This document shows, in pieces, positions 6,322 to 13,746 of a DNA stretch of 17,683 bases. Below the pieces are notes generated by a model, which was not told the origin of the DNA, made no database searches, and saw only the letters and a list, made by a program, of their open reading frames with translations. Within the stretch, counting starts at the first letter, position 1. Each line of letters begins with the position of its first letter. The position numbers and the translations under genes were made by a program. This stretch comes from CBFGTA01 sp965651595. GTDB taxonomy: Bacteria; Actinomycetota; Actinomycetes; S36-B12; UBA10799. The stretch spans positions 1 through 17,683 of the forward strand of contig CBFGTA010000040.1 of assembly GCA_965651595.1 (NCBI GenBank), read 5' to 3'.

Positions 6322-7476
6322 GTGCGCCTCACATCCGTGCAGCTGCGCGACTTTCGCAGTTACTCGTCCCTTGAGGTCGATTTCTCGCCAGGTCCCAACG
6401 TCCTGATTGGTCCTAACGGTGTCGGCAAGACTAACCTCGCCGAAGCTGTCTACTACTGCTCTGTTCTGCACAGTCATCGAGTGGCCGCCGACTCACCTCT
6501 GATCGCTAGTGGCTGCGATCAGGCTGTCATTCGGACAACTGTCATCGACGGCACCAGCGAGTTTCGCCTCGATGTGGCCATCAACTCTGGACGGGCGAAC
6601 CGACTCCAGGTTTCCGGGGCCGCCGTGCGCCCCCGCGAGTTCGCTGGTCGCCTGATGGCGGTGTGTTTTGCTCCTGAGGACCTGTATCTAGTCAAAGGCG
6701 ACCCGGCCGTTAGACGCACTTTCATTGACGACGTCTTAACGACTCGGGCTCCTCGTTATGTGGCGGTGAAGGCTGACTACGAGCGAGTCCTGAAGCAGCG
6801 CAACAGTCTGTTGAAGTCTCTGGCCAAGTCACGTGCGAGCGGGACGACTCAAGACTGGTCCACCCTCGAAGTGTGGGATGAACAACTCGCTTCTCATGGT
6901 GCCCAACTCTTGTTTGGGCGACTGTCGGTGCTTGAGGAGTTCCGGGACCACTTGGTGGCGGCATACTCGGAACTGGCTCGCGGTGATGCGGCACGTGTCG
7001 AGTATGTGGCGCGCGGCCTCGGTGCTCGTGGTGATTCTGACGTGGATCTCACCGATCCGACCATCGATCGAGACGATCTCGAACTCCGACTGCGAGCCGC
7101 GATCTCGGTCCGGCAGTCCGAAGAGATCGCTCGCGGCATCACTGTGGTCGGGCCGCACCGGGACGAACTCCTTTTCACGATCAACGAGTTTCCCGCCCGC
7201 ACCCACGCATCTCACGGTGAGTCGTGGTCACTGGCTCTGGCCCTCAAACTTGCCAATCTCGGTCTGCTTCGACAAACTCGCCTTGATGCTGGCGATCCCG
7301 TCCTCATCCTTGACGATGTGTTCGCCGAGCTCGACGCTTCGCGTAGAGAATCCCTCGTTAAAGCGTCCTTGGCGACTGAACAAGTCCTCATCACCGCGGC
7401 AGTGGAGGCCGACGTTCCACATGACCTTCTCACGACCGTTTTCGAAGTGACTCCCGGCGAAGCGACAATCAGATGA
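6322..7476 (+). CDS. recF: DNA replication and repair protein RecF
   Basis: RecF is an SMC/ABC-type ATPase that helps load RecA onto gapped DNA together with RecO and RecR. The protein is 384 residues long. It begins MRLTSVQLRDFRSY, has Walker A GPNGVGKT at residues 30-37, an ABC signature-like SHGESWSLALAL and Walker B DPVLILDDVFAELD with the D-loop. The start is GTG at 6322, 6 nt after the dnaN stop and without a clear SD sequence of its own, so translation is probably coupled to dnaN. The stop overlaps the next start as ATGA. All motifs needed for activity appear intact. Confidence 0.96.
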   Translation: MRLTSVQLRDFRSYSSLEVDFSPGPNVLIGPNGVGKTNLAEAVYYCSVLHSHRVAADSPLIASGCDQAVIRTTVIDGTSEFRLDVAINSGRANRLQVSGAAVRPREFAGRLMAVCFAPEDLYLVKGDPAVRRTFIDDVLTTRAPRYVAVKADYERVLKQRNSLLKSLAKSRASGTTQDWSTLEVWDEQLASHGAQLLFGRLSVLEEFRDHLVAAYSELARGDAARVEYVARGLGARGDSDVDLTDPTIDRDDLELRLRAAISVRQSEEIARGITVVGPHRDELLFTINEFPARTHASHGESWSLALALKLANLGLLRQTRLDAGDPVLILDDVFAELDASRRESLVKASLATEQVLITAAVEADVPHDLLTTVFEVTPGEATIR

Positions 7477-8063
7477 GTCACTCACCCGTGTCACCCACGC
7501 AGCCTCCTGCCGGAAACGGTAAGGACTTGCCCGCCCAACTGCTCGCCGCCGTACGGGCAGCGGCCGGGCACCGCGCCCAGCATGCTCCACGCTCTCGGCG
7601 TCACCGACAAAAACCGAGCAGTGCGGCCCAAGACCCGCAAGACATCATCCGTGGCCGGATGAGCGCTGCCGGTCCAGACCCGCGCGACCCGATGGAGCTT
7701 GGTGTCGCCCTCGACGAACTTGTGGCTACTCAAGGTTGGACTGATCACCGCAACGTGGCGACGGTCTTGCAACGGTGGGAAACCGTCGTGGGCGATGCCG
7801 TGGCCGCCCACGTTGGACCGGAGTCGTTCGATGACGACACTGGTGTGCTGACTGTGCGGGCCGATTCGCCGACCTGGGCGACCAACATGCGGATGTACAC
7901 CACGCAGGTGATGGAAAAGATCGACGAGATGGTCGGATCGGGGGTCGTGCGGGCCATCGATGTTCTCGGGCCGGTGGGTCAACGGGGAGCCGCGCGCTAT
8001 CGGACCCGGGGATCCACCAAACGTTCGACCCGAGGACGTTCACTGCCAGAAAACGAGGATTAG
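7473..8063 (+). CDS. dciA: DciA-family (DUF721) helicase-loading protein
   Basis: The 196-residue protein sits in the conserved recF-gyrB position of DUF721 proteins (Rv0005-neighbouring Rv0004 in mycobacteria). DciA is the ancestral loader or operator of the replicative helicase DnaB in bacteria without DnaC/DnaI. The first ~75 residues are Pro/Gln/Arg rich and probably disordered. The conserved domain follows, with LDELVATQGWTDHRNVATVL, then RWETVVGDAVAAHVGPESF, LTVRADSPTWATNMRMYTTQ and a final DVLGP. The C-terminus is basic (RTRGSTKRSTRGR). The ATG overlaps the recF TGA by 4 nt. The role is assigned from the family and context; the protein's action in actinobacteria is less well characterised. 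Confidence 0.9.
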   Translation: MSHSPVSPTQPPAGNGKDLPAQLLAAVRAAAGHRAQHAPRSRRHRQKPSSAAQDPQDIIRGRMSAAGPDPRDPMELGVALDELVATQGWTDHRNVATVLQRWETVVGDAVAAHVGPESFDDDTGVLTVRADSPTWATNMRMYTTQVMEKIDEMVGSGVVRAIDVLGPVGQRGAARYRTRGSTKRSTRGRSLPENED

Positions 8064-8073
8064 CTCACAACTC

Positions 8074-8104
8074 CGCGCGGTTTTCAGGCCTTCTGTGCCG
8101 CGCG
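8074..8104. repeat. 7-bp inverted repeat between dciA and gyrB
   Basis: CGCGCGG (8074-8080) and CCGCGCG (8098-8104) are perfect complements separated by 17 nt. They end 3 nt before the candidate gyrB -10. The repeat could be an operator for gyrB or a hairpin ending the dnaN-recF-dciA transcript, although no T-run follows. Confidence 0.5.
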
Positions 8105-8107
8105 TAG

Positions 8108-8113
8108 TAGGAT
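8108..8113 (+). promoter_or_regulatory. Candidate gyrB -10 box (overlaps possible SD)
   Basis: TAGGAT fits TAnnnT and stands 6 nt before the gyrB GTG, so a transcript starting at the G of the start codon (leaderless) is possible. The AGGA inside it could instead serve as an SD at 7 nt spacing. No strong -35 is visible. Confidence 0.35.
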
Positions 8114-8119
8114 CCTGGG

Positions 8120-10105
8120 GTGTCCTACGACGCTAGTGCAATCACAGTCCTAGAGGGCTTAGAAGCCGTTCGCAAGCGACCCGGTATGTACATCGGGTCG
8201 ACCGGCGAGCGGGGCCTTCACCACCTCGTTTACGAAGTGGTCGACAACTCCGTCGACGAGGCCCTAGCTGGTCACTGCTCGGCCATTTCGGTGGAGATCC
8301 TCGCCGATGGGGGAGTCCAGGTCAGCGATGACGGGCGCGGAATCCCGGTTGACATTGTTGAAACCGAGGGCAAGCCAGCCCTCGAGGTCGTGCTGACTGT
8401 TCTGCACGCGGGCGGAAAGTTCGGCGGTGAAGGCTACGCGGTGTCGGGTGGACTCCATGGAGTTGGTGTTTCTGTCGTCAACGCCTTGTCGGCCCGAGTT
8501 GAAGTGGAAGTGGCCCGCGAAGGGCACCTGTGGCGTCAGTCGTATCAACGCGGAGTGCCCGACGCTCCTATAGCCCGCGGAGAAGCTGTCGATTACACCG
8601 GCACCACGGTCCGCTTTTGGCCCGACGAAGAGATCTTCGAGACCGTCACGTTCGATTTCGAAGTCCTATCGCGCCGGTTCCAGGAGATGGCGTTTCTCAA
8701 CCGCAGCCTCCGCATCGACCTTGTTGATCGTCGCGCACTCCGGCCTCTGGCAGATGATGAGGCCACCGATGTGACCGGCGACGGAGTCGTCGACTATGAG
8801 TCGGAGCGTTCGGTCAGCTACCAGTACGAAGGCGGCATAGCCGACTTTGTGACCTACCTCAACCAGCGCAAGGGCCCTGCTCACCCGACGGTCATTTGGT
8901 TTGAAGGGGAAGACGACGAACGGGGAATCAGCGGTGAAGTAGCTATGCAATGGAGTTCGGTCTACTCCGAGTCCGTCTACACGTTCGCCAATACCATCGG
9001 AACGACAGAAGGCGGAACTCACGAAGAGGGTTTCCGAACTGCTCTGACAAGCCTGGTGAACAAGTTTGCGCGTGAGTGGGGAATCCTCAAGGACAAGGAC
9101 GCCAACTTGTCCGGCGAGGACGTGCGAGAAGGCCTCACCGCCATCGTGTCCGTCAAACTGCGCGAACCACAGTTCGAGGGTCAGACAAAAACCAAGCTTG
9201 GCAATACCGAAGCGAAGGCTTTCGTCCAAAAACTCGTCCACGAACACCTGGGTGCCTGGTTCGAACAAAACCCAGCCGAAGGCAAGGAGATCGCCCGCAA
9301 GTCAACTGCCGCCCAAGTCGCTCGGATTGCCGCACGCAAAGCCCGAGACCTGGCCCGCAACCGCAAAGGCCTTGGCACCGGTGGCGGGCTGCCGGGCAAA
9401 CTCATCGACTGCTCGAGCACGTCTCCAGAGGAGTGCGAGCTGTTCATTGTGGAGGGAGACTCCGCAGGCGGTTCGGCTCGTTCGGGTCGAGACCCGGCCA
9501 CCCAAGCAATTTTGCCCATCCGCGGCAAGATCCTCAACGTAGAGCGCGCTCGCCTCGACAAGGTGCTCAGCAACACGGAAGTACAAGCGATGATCACCGC
9601 CTTGGGAACGGGCATCCAGGACGATTTCGACATCAACAGCCTGCGCTACCACAAGCTGGTGCTGATGGCTGATGCTGATGTTGACGGCCAGCACATCCGT
9701 ACACTGCTGTTGACCTTGCTATTCCGTTTTATGCGACCTCTCCTCGAAGGTGGCTACGTTTACCTGGCGCAGCCCCCGCTCTACAAGATCAAATGGTCGC
9801 GGGAGGAGCCGGCCTACGCGTTCTCCGACCGGGAACGCGACGGTCTTATCGAAATCGGACTCGAAGCCGGCAAACGAATCCCCAAGGACGACGGCATCCA
9901 GCGGTACAAAGGTCTCGGTGAGATGAACGCCTCTGAACTGTGGGAGACCACGATGGATCCCGAGAGGCGGGTCTTGCTGCAAGTGACCGTTGACGACGCC
10001 GCCCAGGCGGACGACATGTTCACCATGCTGATGGGTGACGACGTCGAATCGCGGCGCCGATTCATTCAACGCAACGCCCGCGACGTGAGGTTCCTGGACA
10101 TCTGA
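8120..10105 (+). CDS. gyrB: DNA gyrase subunit B
   Basis: GyrB is the ATPase subunit of DNA gyrase, which introduces negative supercoils. The protein has 661 residues. It begins SYDASAITVLEGLEAVRKRPGMYIGST and has the GHKL ATP-binding elements EVVDNSVDEA, DDGRGIP and SGGLHGVGVSVVNAL. The TOPRIM domain has EGDSAGGS from residue 445 and DADVDG at 518-523, which bind the catalytic magnesium. The C-terminus ends in the typical RNARDVRFLDI. The GTG at 8120 places the conserved N-terminal block at residue 2, so this subunit lacks the ~30-residue N-terminal extension seen in mycobacteria. A 56-nt gap after dciA with promoter-like and inverted-repeat sequence suggests separate control. gyrA follows after 84 nt. 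Confidence 0.97.
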   Translation: MSYDASAITVLEGLEAVRKRPGMYIGSTGERGLHHLVYEVVDNSVDEALAGHCSAISVEILADGGVQVSDDGRGIPVDIVETEGKPALEVVLTVLHAGGKFGGEGYAVSGGLHGVGVSVVNALSARVEVEVAREGHLWRQSYQRGVPDAPIARGEAVDYTGTTVRFWPDEEIFETVTFDFEVLSRRFQEMAFLNRSLRIDLVDRRALRPLADDEATDVTGDGVVDYESERSVSYQYEGGIADFVTYLNQRKGPAHPTVIWFEGEDDERGISGEVAMQWSSVYSESVYTFANTIGTTEGGTHEEGFRTALTSLVNKFAREWGILKDKDANLSGEDVREGLTAIVSVKLREPQFEGQTKTKLGNTEAKAFVQKLVHEHLGAWFEQNPAEGKEIARKSTAAQVARIAARKARDLARNRKGLGTGGGLPGKLIDCSSTSPEECELFIVEGDSAGGSARSGRDPATQAILPIRGKILNVERARLDKVLSNTEVQAMITALGTGIQDDFDINSLRYHKLVLMADADVDGQHIRTLLLTLLFRFMRPLLEGGYVYLAQPPLYKIKWSREEPAYAFSDRERDGLIEIGLEAGKRIPKDDGIQRYKGLGEMNASELWETTMDPERRVLLQVTVDDAAQADDMFTMLMGDDVESRRRFIQRNARDVRFLDI

Positions 10106-10189
10106 TGAATCGGATGACGAGGCCTGCGCCTGCACTCAACACTTACCCGACCCGACAAGATTCCCCCTTGACGAAGGAGATGTCCACCA

Positions 10190-12856
10190 ATGGCCGATGA
10201 GGTGGATACCGAACTAGAACCGACCCCGGGCGGTCGCGTCGAGCCCGTTGAGATCCAGACCGAGATGCAACGGTCGTATCTCGACTACGCAATGAGCGTC
10301 ATCGTGGGCCGTGCCCTGCCAGCGGTGGCGGACGGGTTGAAGCCCGTGCACCGCCGGGTCTTGTACGCGATGTACGACGGTGGATACCGTCCCGACCGCG
10401 GCTACTTCAAGTGCACGCGTGTGATCGGTGACGTCTTGGGTAACTACCACCCGCACGGGGATAGTTCCGTCTACGACGCACTAGTTCGGCTGGTGCAGCC
10501 CTGGGCCATGCGTTACCCGCTCATCGACGGTCAGGGGAACTTCGGGTCGCCCGGTAACGACCCGGCGGCCGCGCACCGGTACACCGAGTGCCGCCTATCG
10601 CCGCTGGCGATGGAGATGGTGCGCGACATCGACGAAGAGACCGTCGACTTCACCGACAACTACGATGGCCGCAACCAAGAGCCGGTCTTGTTGCCGAGTC
10701 GCTTCCCCAATTTGTTGGCCAATGGTTCTGCTGGCATCGCCGTCGGAATGGCCACCAACATTCCTCCGCACAATCTGCGAGAACTCAACGAGGGCGTGCA
10801 GTGGGCCCTCGAGCATCCCGACGCCAGTGCCGAGGAACTCCTCGACGCCCTGCTTGAACGGATCCCGGCGCCAGACTTCCCCACTGGTGCACTCATTGTC
10901 GGCAAGCGCGGTATCAATGACGCCTACCGCACCGGACGCGGCTCCATCATGATGCGGGCGGTCGTCGACATTGAAGAAGACGACCGGGGGCGGACCTGCT
11001 TGGTCGTGACCGAACTGCCCTACCAGGTCAATCCCGACAACCTATCCGTCAAGATTGCCGAACTAGCGGGGGACGGAAAGATCACCGGGATCGCCGATCT
11101 GCGCGACGATTCTTCTGACCGTACGGGCCTGCGCATCGTGATCATCCTCAAGAAGGACGCTCAACCTCGCGTTGTCCTGAACCAGCTGTACAAGCACACC
11201 CAGTTGCAGGAATCGTTCGGCGCCAACATGGTGGCCCTAGTCGACGGTGTACCGCGAACCCTCAGCCTCGACAAGTTCGTCATCCACTGGATCAGCCACC
11301 AGATCGACGTTATCCAGCGCCGTACTCGCTATCGCCTGCGCAAGGCTCAAGAGCGGGCGCACATTCTTACGGGTCTACTCAAGGCCCTGGATGCCCTCGA
11401 CGAGGTCATCGCATTGATTCGTCGGTCTCAGTCGACGGACGACGCCCGGGTCGGCTTAATGCAGTTACTCGATGTCGACGAATTGCAAGCCACAGCGATC
11501 CTCGACATGCAACTGCGCCGACTCGCGGCGCTGGAACGTCAGAAGATTGTCGACGAGCACGACGAACTGATGCGCCTGATCGCTGACTACCAAGACATCT
11601 TGGCCAGTCCGGTCCGCCAGCGCTCCATCATCGCCACCGAATTGTCGGAAGTGGTCACCAAGTTCGGCGACGAACGGCGCAGCCGCATCATTCCGGCCGA
11701 CGACTTGGCCACCGATGAGGATCTCATCCCCGTTCGGGACGTGGTGGTCACGATCACCGACGGTGGGTACGCCAAACGCACCCTCGTTGACGCCTACCGG
11801 GCCCAAAAGCGCGGAGGTCGAGGAGTCAAAGGAGCCAACCTCAAGTCCGACGACGTCGTTCGTCACTTGTTTGTGACCAGCACCCATAGCTGGGTCTTGG
11901 TGTTCACGAATCGGGGCCGCGTGTACCGGTTCAAGGCGTATCAATTGCCCGACACGGCTCGCGACGCGCGGGGTCAGCATGTCGCCAACCTGCTCGAGTT
12001 CCAGCCTGATGAGGTGATTGCCGAGATCATGGTCCTGTCGGCTTATGACGCCGCCCAGGACCTCGTCTTGGCAACCCGCAGCGGAATGGTGAAGAAGACC
12101 CGTCTCACCGAGTACGACACCAACCGCACTGGCGGCATCATCGCCATCAACTTGCGTGACGGTGACGAGGTTATCTCGGCACGTCTAGTCGAGCCTGGCG
12201 ACGAACTAATCGTCGTCAGCCGGAAAGGAATGTCGGCGCGCTTCCGGGCCGACGACGACATTCTGCGACCGATGGGCCGCGCCACGGCTGGTGTCATCGG
12301 TATGCGGTTCCGGGCCGACGATTCTCTCCTGGCGATGGAAGTCGTGGCGCCAGACGCCGACCTGGTGACAGTGACCGACGGAGGATTTGCCAAGCGAACC
12401 CCTCTGCGCGACTGGTCCACCAAGGGGCGGGGAGTGCTGGGCGTACGTGCCATGCGTCTCGTGGAGGACCGCGGTTCCCTAGTGGGTGCAGTGGTGTGCA
12501 ATGAGGCTGATGAGTTGTTCGCAGTGGCCAGCGATGGCGTTGTCATCCGCACCAGGGTGGCCGAGGTCCGGCAAACTGGGCGCGACACGATGGGTGTAGG
12601 GCTGATGAGCCTCACTGGTGATCGTCACTTGGTGGCCGTGGCGCGCGCGGCCGAAAGCACTTCTAGCGATGATGACGATACCGACGAGGACACCAGCGAT
12701 GGTGATGGCGACAGCCCCGATGACGGCGCTATCTCCCAACCTGAGGGAGGCCGTGATGAGGATCAGGATTACCCTGCCGAAACTCCCGCAACCGACCGTA
12801 GTGATTCTCGTCCGACCGATGGCCCCGTGAGCGAAGGAAACGAATCCGGTGAGTGA
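10190..12856 (+). CDS. gyrA: DNA gyrase subunit A
   Basis: GyrA is the DNA breakage-reunion subunit of gyrase. The protein has 888 residues. The catalytic tyrosine is Y131 in AAAHRYTECRL. The quinolone-resistance region reads HPHGDSSVYD with S92 and D96, the residues usually found in quinolone-sensitive enzymes. The C-terminal beta-pinwheel contains the GyrA box QKRGGRG at 539-545, needed for DNA wrapping. Residues ~822-888 form an unusually acidic, low-complexity tail rich in Asp, Glu, Ser and Thr. The ATG at 10190 has AAGGAG 10 nt upstream. The 3' end overlaps the DUF3566 gene by 8 nt. Confidence 0.97.
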   Translation: MADEVDTELEPTPGGRVEPVEIQTEMQRSYLDYAMSVIVGRALPAVADGLKPVHRRVLYAMYDGGYRPDRGYFKCTRVIGDVLGNYHPHGDSSVYDALVRLVQPWAMRYPLIDGQGNFGSPGNDPAAAHRYTECRLSPLAMEMVRDIDEETVDFTDNYDGRNQEPVLLPSRFPNLLANGSAGIAVGMATNIPPHNLRELNEGVQWALEHPDASAEELLDALLERIPAPDFPTGALIVGKRGINDAYRTGRGSIMMRAVVDIEEDDRGRTCLVVTELPYQVNPDNLSVKIAELAGDGKITGIADLRDDSSDRTGLRIVIILKKDAQPRVVLNQLYKHTQLQESFGANMVALVDGVPRTLSLDKFVIHWISHQIDVIQRRTRYRLRKAQERAHILTGLLKALDALDEVIALIRRSQSTDDARVGLMQLLDVDELQATAILDMQLRRLAALERQKIVDEHDELMRLIADYQDILASPVRQRSIIATELSEVVTKFGDERRSRIIPADDLATDEDLIPVRDVVVTITDGGYAKRTLVDAYRAQKRGGRGVKGANLKSDDVVRHLFVTSTHSWVLVFTNRGRVYRFKAYQLPDTARDARGQHVANLLEFQPDEVIAEIMVLSAYDAAQDLVLATRSGMVKKTRLTEYDTNRTGGIIAINLRDGDEVISARLVEPGDELIVVSRKGMSARFRADDDILRPMGRATAGVIGMRFRADDSLLAMEVVAPDADLVTVTDGGFAKRTPLRDWSTKGRGVLGVRAMRLVEDRGSLVGAVVCNEADELFAVASDGVVIRTRVAEVRQTGRDTMGVGLMSLTGDRHLVAVARAAESTSSDDDDTDEDTSDGDGDSPDDGAISQPEGGRDEDQDYPAETPATDRSDSRPTDGPVSEGNESGE

Positions 12857-13265
12857 AACCAGCAATCAACCTCAACGGCGACAAGCCCGACTGTTTCTCA
12901 CCGGACTCGACCCATGGTCGGTAACGCGGACGGCCTTCGTGCTGTCGCTAGGCTTGGCGATCGTCATAATCGTGGCGTTCGTGCTCATCTGGCTGATGCT
13001 GGTGATCACCGGCACTTTCGAGACCATCACCCAGACAGTGTCGGACGTGGGCGGAACCGGCGCCGGCGGTTTCGACATGGCTGACTTCCTGTCATTCGGC
13101 CGTGTACTCGGCGTGGCATTCTTGTTCGCCGGGTTCGAGATCGTGCTGACCACGGCGCTAGCAGCTGTGATGGCGTCGATCTACAACTTGACAGTAGGGT
13201 TCACCGGCGGAGTTGAGGTCACGCTGTCGGAAAGTCGCACCGTCCGCACAGGCAAGAAGTCCTAA
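12849..13265 (+). CDS. DUF3566 two-helix membrane protein
   Basis: The 138-residue protein has a short polar N-terminus (~1-27), a strongly hydrophobic helix at ~29-54, a loop of ~30 residues, a second hydrophobic helix at ~85-113 and a short polar tail. The pattern SVTRTAFVLSLGLAI, then a Gly/Phe-rich loop with DFLSFGRVLG and IYNLTVGFTGGVEVTL, is that of the actinobacterial DUF3566 family, which lies directly after gyrA (Rv0007 in M. tuberculosis). The function is not known. The start is GTG at 12849 inside the gyrA end (8-nt overlap), so it is probably coupled to gyrA. The N-terminal region is much shorter than in mycobacterial relatives. Confidence 0.92.
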   Translation: MSETSNQPQRRQARLFLTGLDPWSVTRTAFVLSLGLAIVIIVAFVLIWLMLVITGTFETITQTVSDVGGTGAGGFDMADFLSFGRVLGVAFLFAGFEIVLTTALAAVMASIYNLTVGFTGGVEVTLSESRTVRTGKKS

Positions 13266-13333
13266 TCGGAACATCTCGCACGCTGTCAGGGGGATCCGCA
13301 CCGGGCATCAGGTGACGGGCAGGGTAGCCTGTG

Positions 13334-13339
13334 TACGCT
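13334..13339 (+). promoter_or_regulatory. Candidate -10 box of tRNA-Ile
   Basis: TACGCT fits TAnnnT and ends 12 nt before the mature tRNA, so transcription would start ~6 nt ahead of it. The upstream -35 is poor (GTGACG at 15 nt). The TACGCTAG context is shared with the rpmH candidate. Confidence 0.35.
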
Positions 13340-13351
13340 AGTGCAGTGTTC

Positions 13352-13426
13352 GGGCCTATAGCTCAGCTTGGTTAGAGCGCTTCCCTGATAAGGAAGAGGT
13401 CACTGGTTCAAGTCCAGTTAGGCCCA
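13352..13426 (+). tRNA. tRNA-Ile (GAU anticodon)
   Basis: The 75-nt cloverleaf has a perfect acceptor stem GGGCCTA/TAGGCCC. The D-arm contains AGCTCAGCTTGGTTAGAGC, the anticodon stem CTTCC/GGAAG encloses CTGATAA with GAT at 13387-13389, and the T-arm is ACTGG-TTCAAGT-CCAGT. The discriminator is A. CCA is not encoded (ACA follows). It lies in the conserved position after gyrA in actinobacteria. Confidence 0.97.
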
Positions 13427-13427
13427 C

Positions 13428-13553
13428 ATGAAGAAATTATTGTTGCTCGGCGTTGTCGCCGCAGCTGCGTATGTTGTGTACCGGCAGATCGCGGCCAACC
13501 AGGCCGAGAAAGATCTGTGGAACGAAGCAACCTCTGACCCTGACCTGCGCTAG
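13428..13553 (+). CDS. DLW-39 family small protein
   Basis: This 41-residue gene was found by reading the sequence after tRNA-Ile. It has a hydrophobic N-terminal half (MKKLLLLGVVAAAAYVVYRQ), most likely a single membrane anchor, followed by ANQAEKDLWNEATSDPDLR. The motif DLW at residues 29-31 and the length near 39 match the DLW-39 family that follows tRNA-Ile in many actinobacteria. Its function is unknown. The ATG begins 2 nt after the last base of the tRNA, so there is no room for a separate leader. The only AGG in SD position is inside the tRNA acceptor stem. Cleavage of the tRNA 3' end would leave a leaderless or near-leaderless mRNA. Confidence 0.88.
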   Translation: MKKLLLLGVVAAAAYVVYRQIAANQAEKDLWNEATSDPDLR

Positions 13554-13584
13554 AACGGCGCAGGTCAACTAACACGGTCGGTAC

Positions 13585-13601
13585 GGCGCCTCCTCGGCGC
13601 C
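13585..13601. terminator. Small GC hairpin after the DLW-39 gene
   Basis: GGCGCC-TCCTC-GGCGCC is a perfect 6-bp stem with a 5-nt loop, 31 nt after the DLW-39 stop. It is not followed by a T-run, so it is only a possible weak terminator or RNA 3' end. Confidence 0.3.
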
Positions 13602-13673
13602 AAGAGCGACGGCCACTTCGGTGAGCCTTCAGCTCGAACCCGGCTGAGGTGCGCCTACTGAGCGTGCCGATTC

Positions 13674-13746
13674 GGGGCCTTAGCTCAGCTGGTAGAGCGC
13701 TGCCTTTGCAAGGCAGATGTCAGGAGTTCGAATCTCCTAGGCTCCA
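13674..13746 (+). tRNA. tRNA-Ala (UGC anticodon)
   Basis: The 73-nt cloverleaf has acceptor GGGGCCT/AGGCTCC with one G-U pair. The D-arm contains AGCTCAGCTGGTAGAGC, the anticodon stem CTGCC/GGCAG encloses TTTGCAA with TGC at 13707-13709, and the T-arm is AGGAG-TTCGAAT-CTCCT. The discriminator is A and CCA is not encoded (CCC follows). Its 3' end borders the recombinase-bearing island, so this gene is the probable integration target. Confidence 0.97.
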
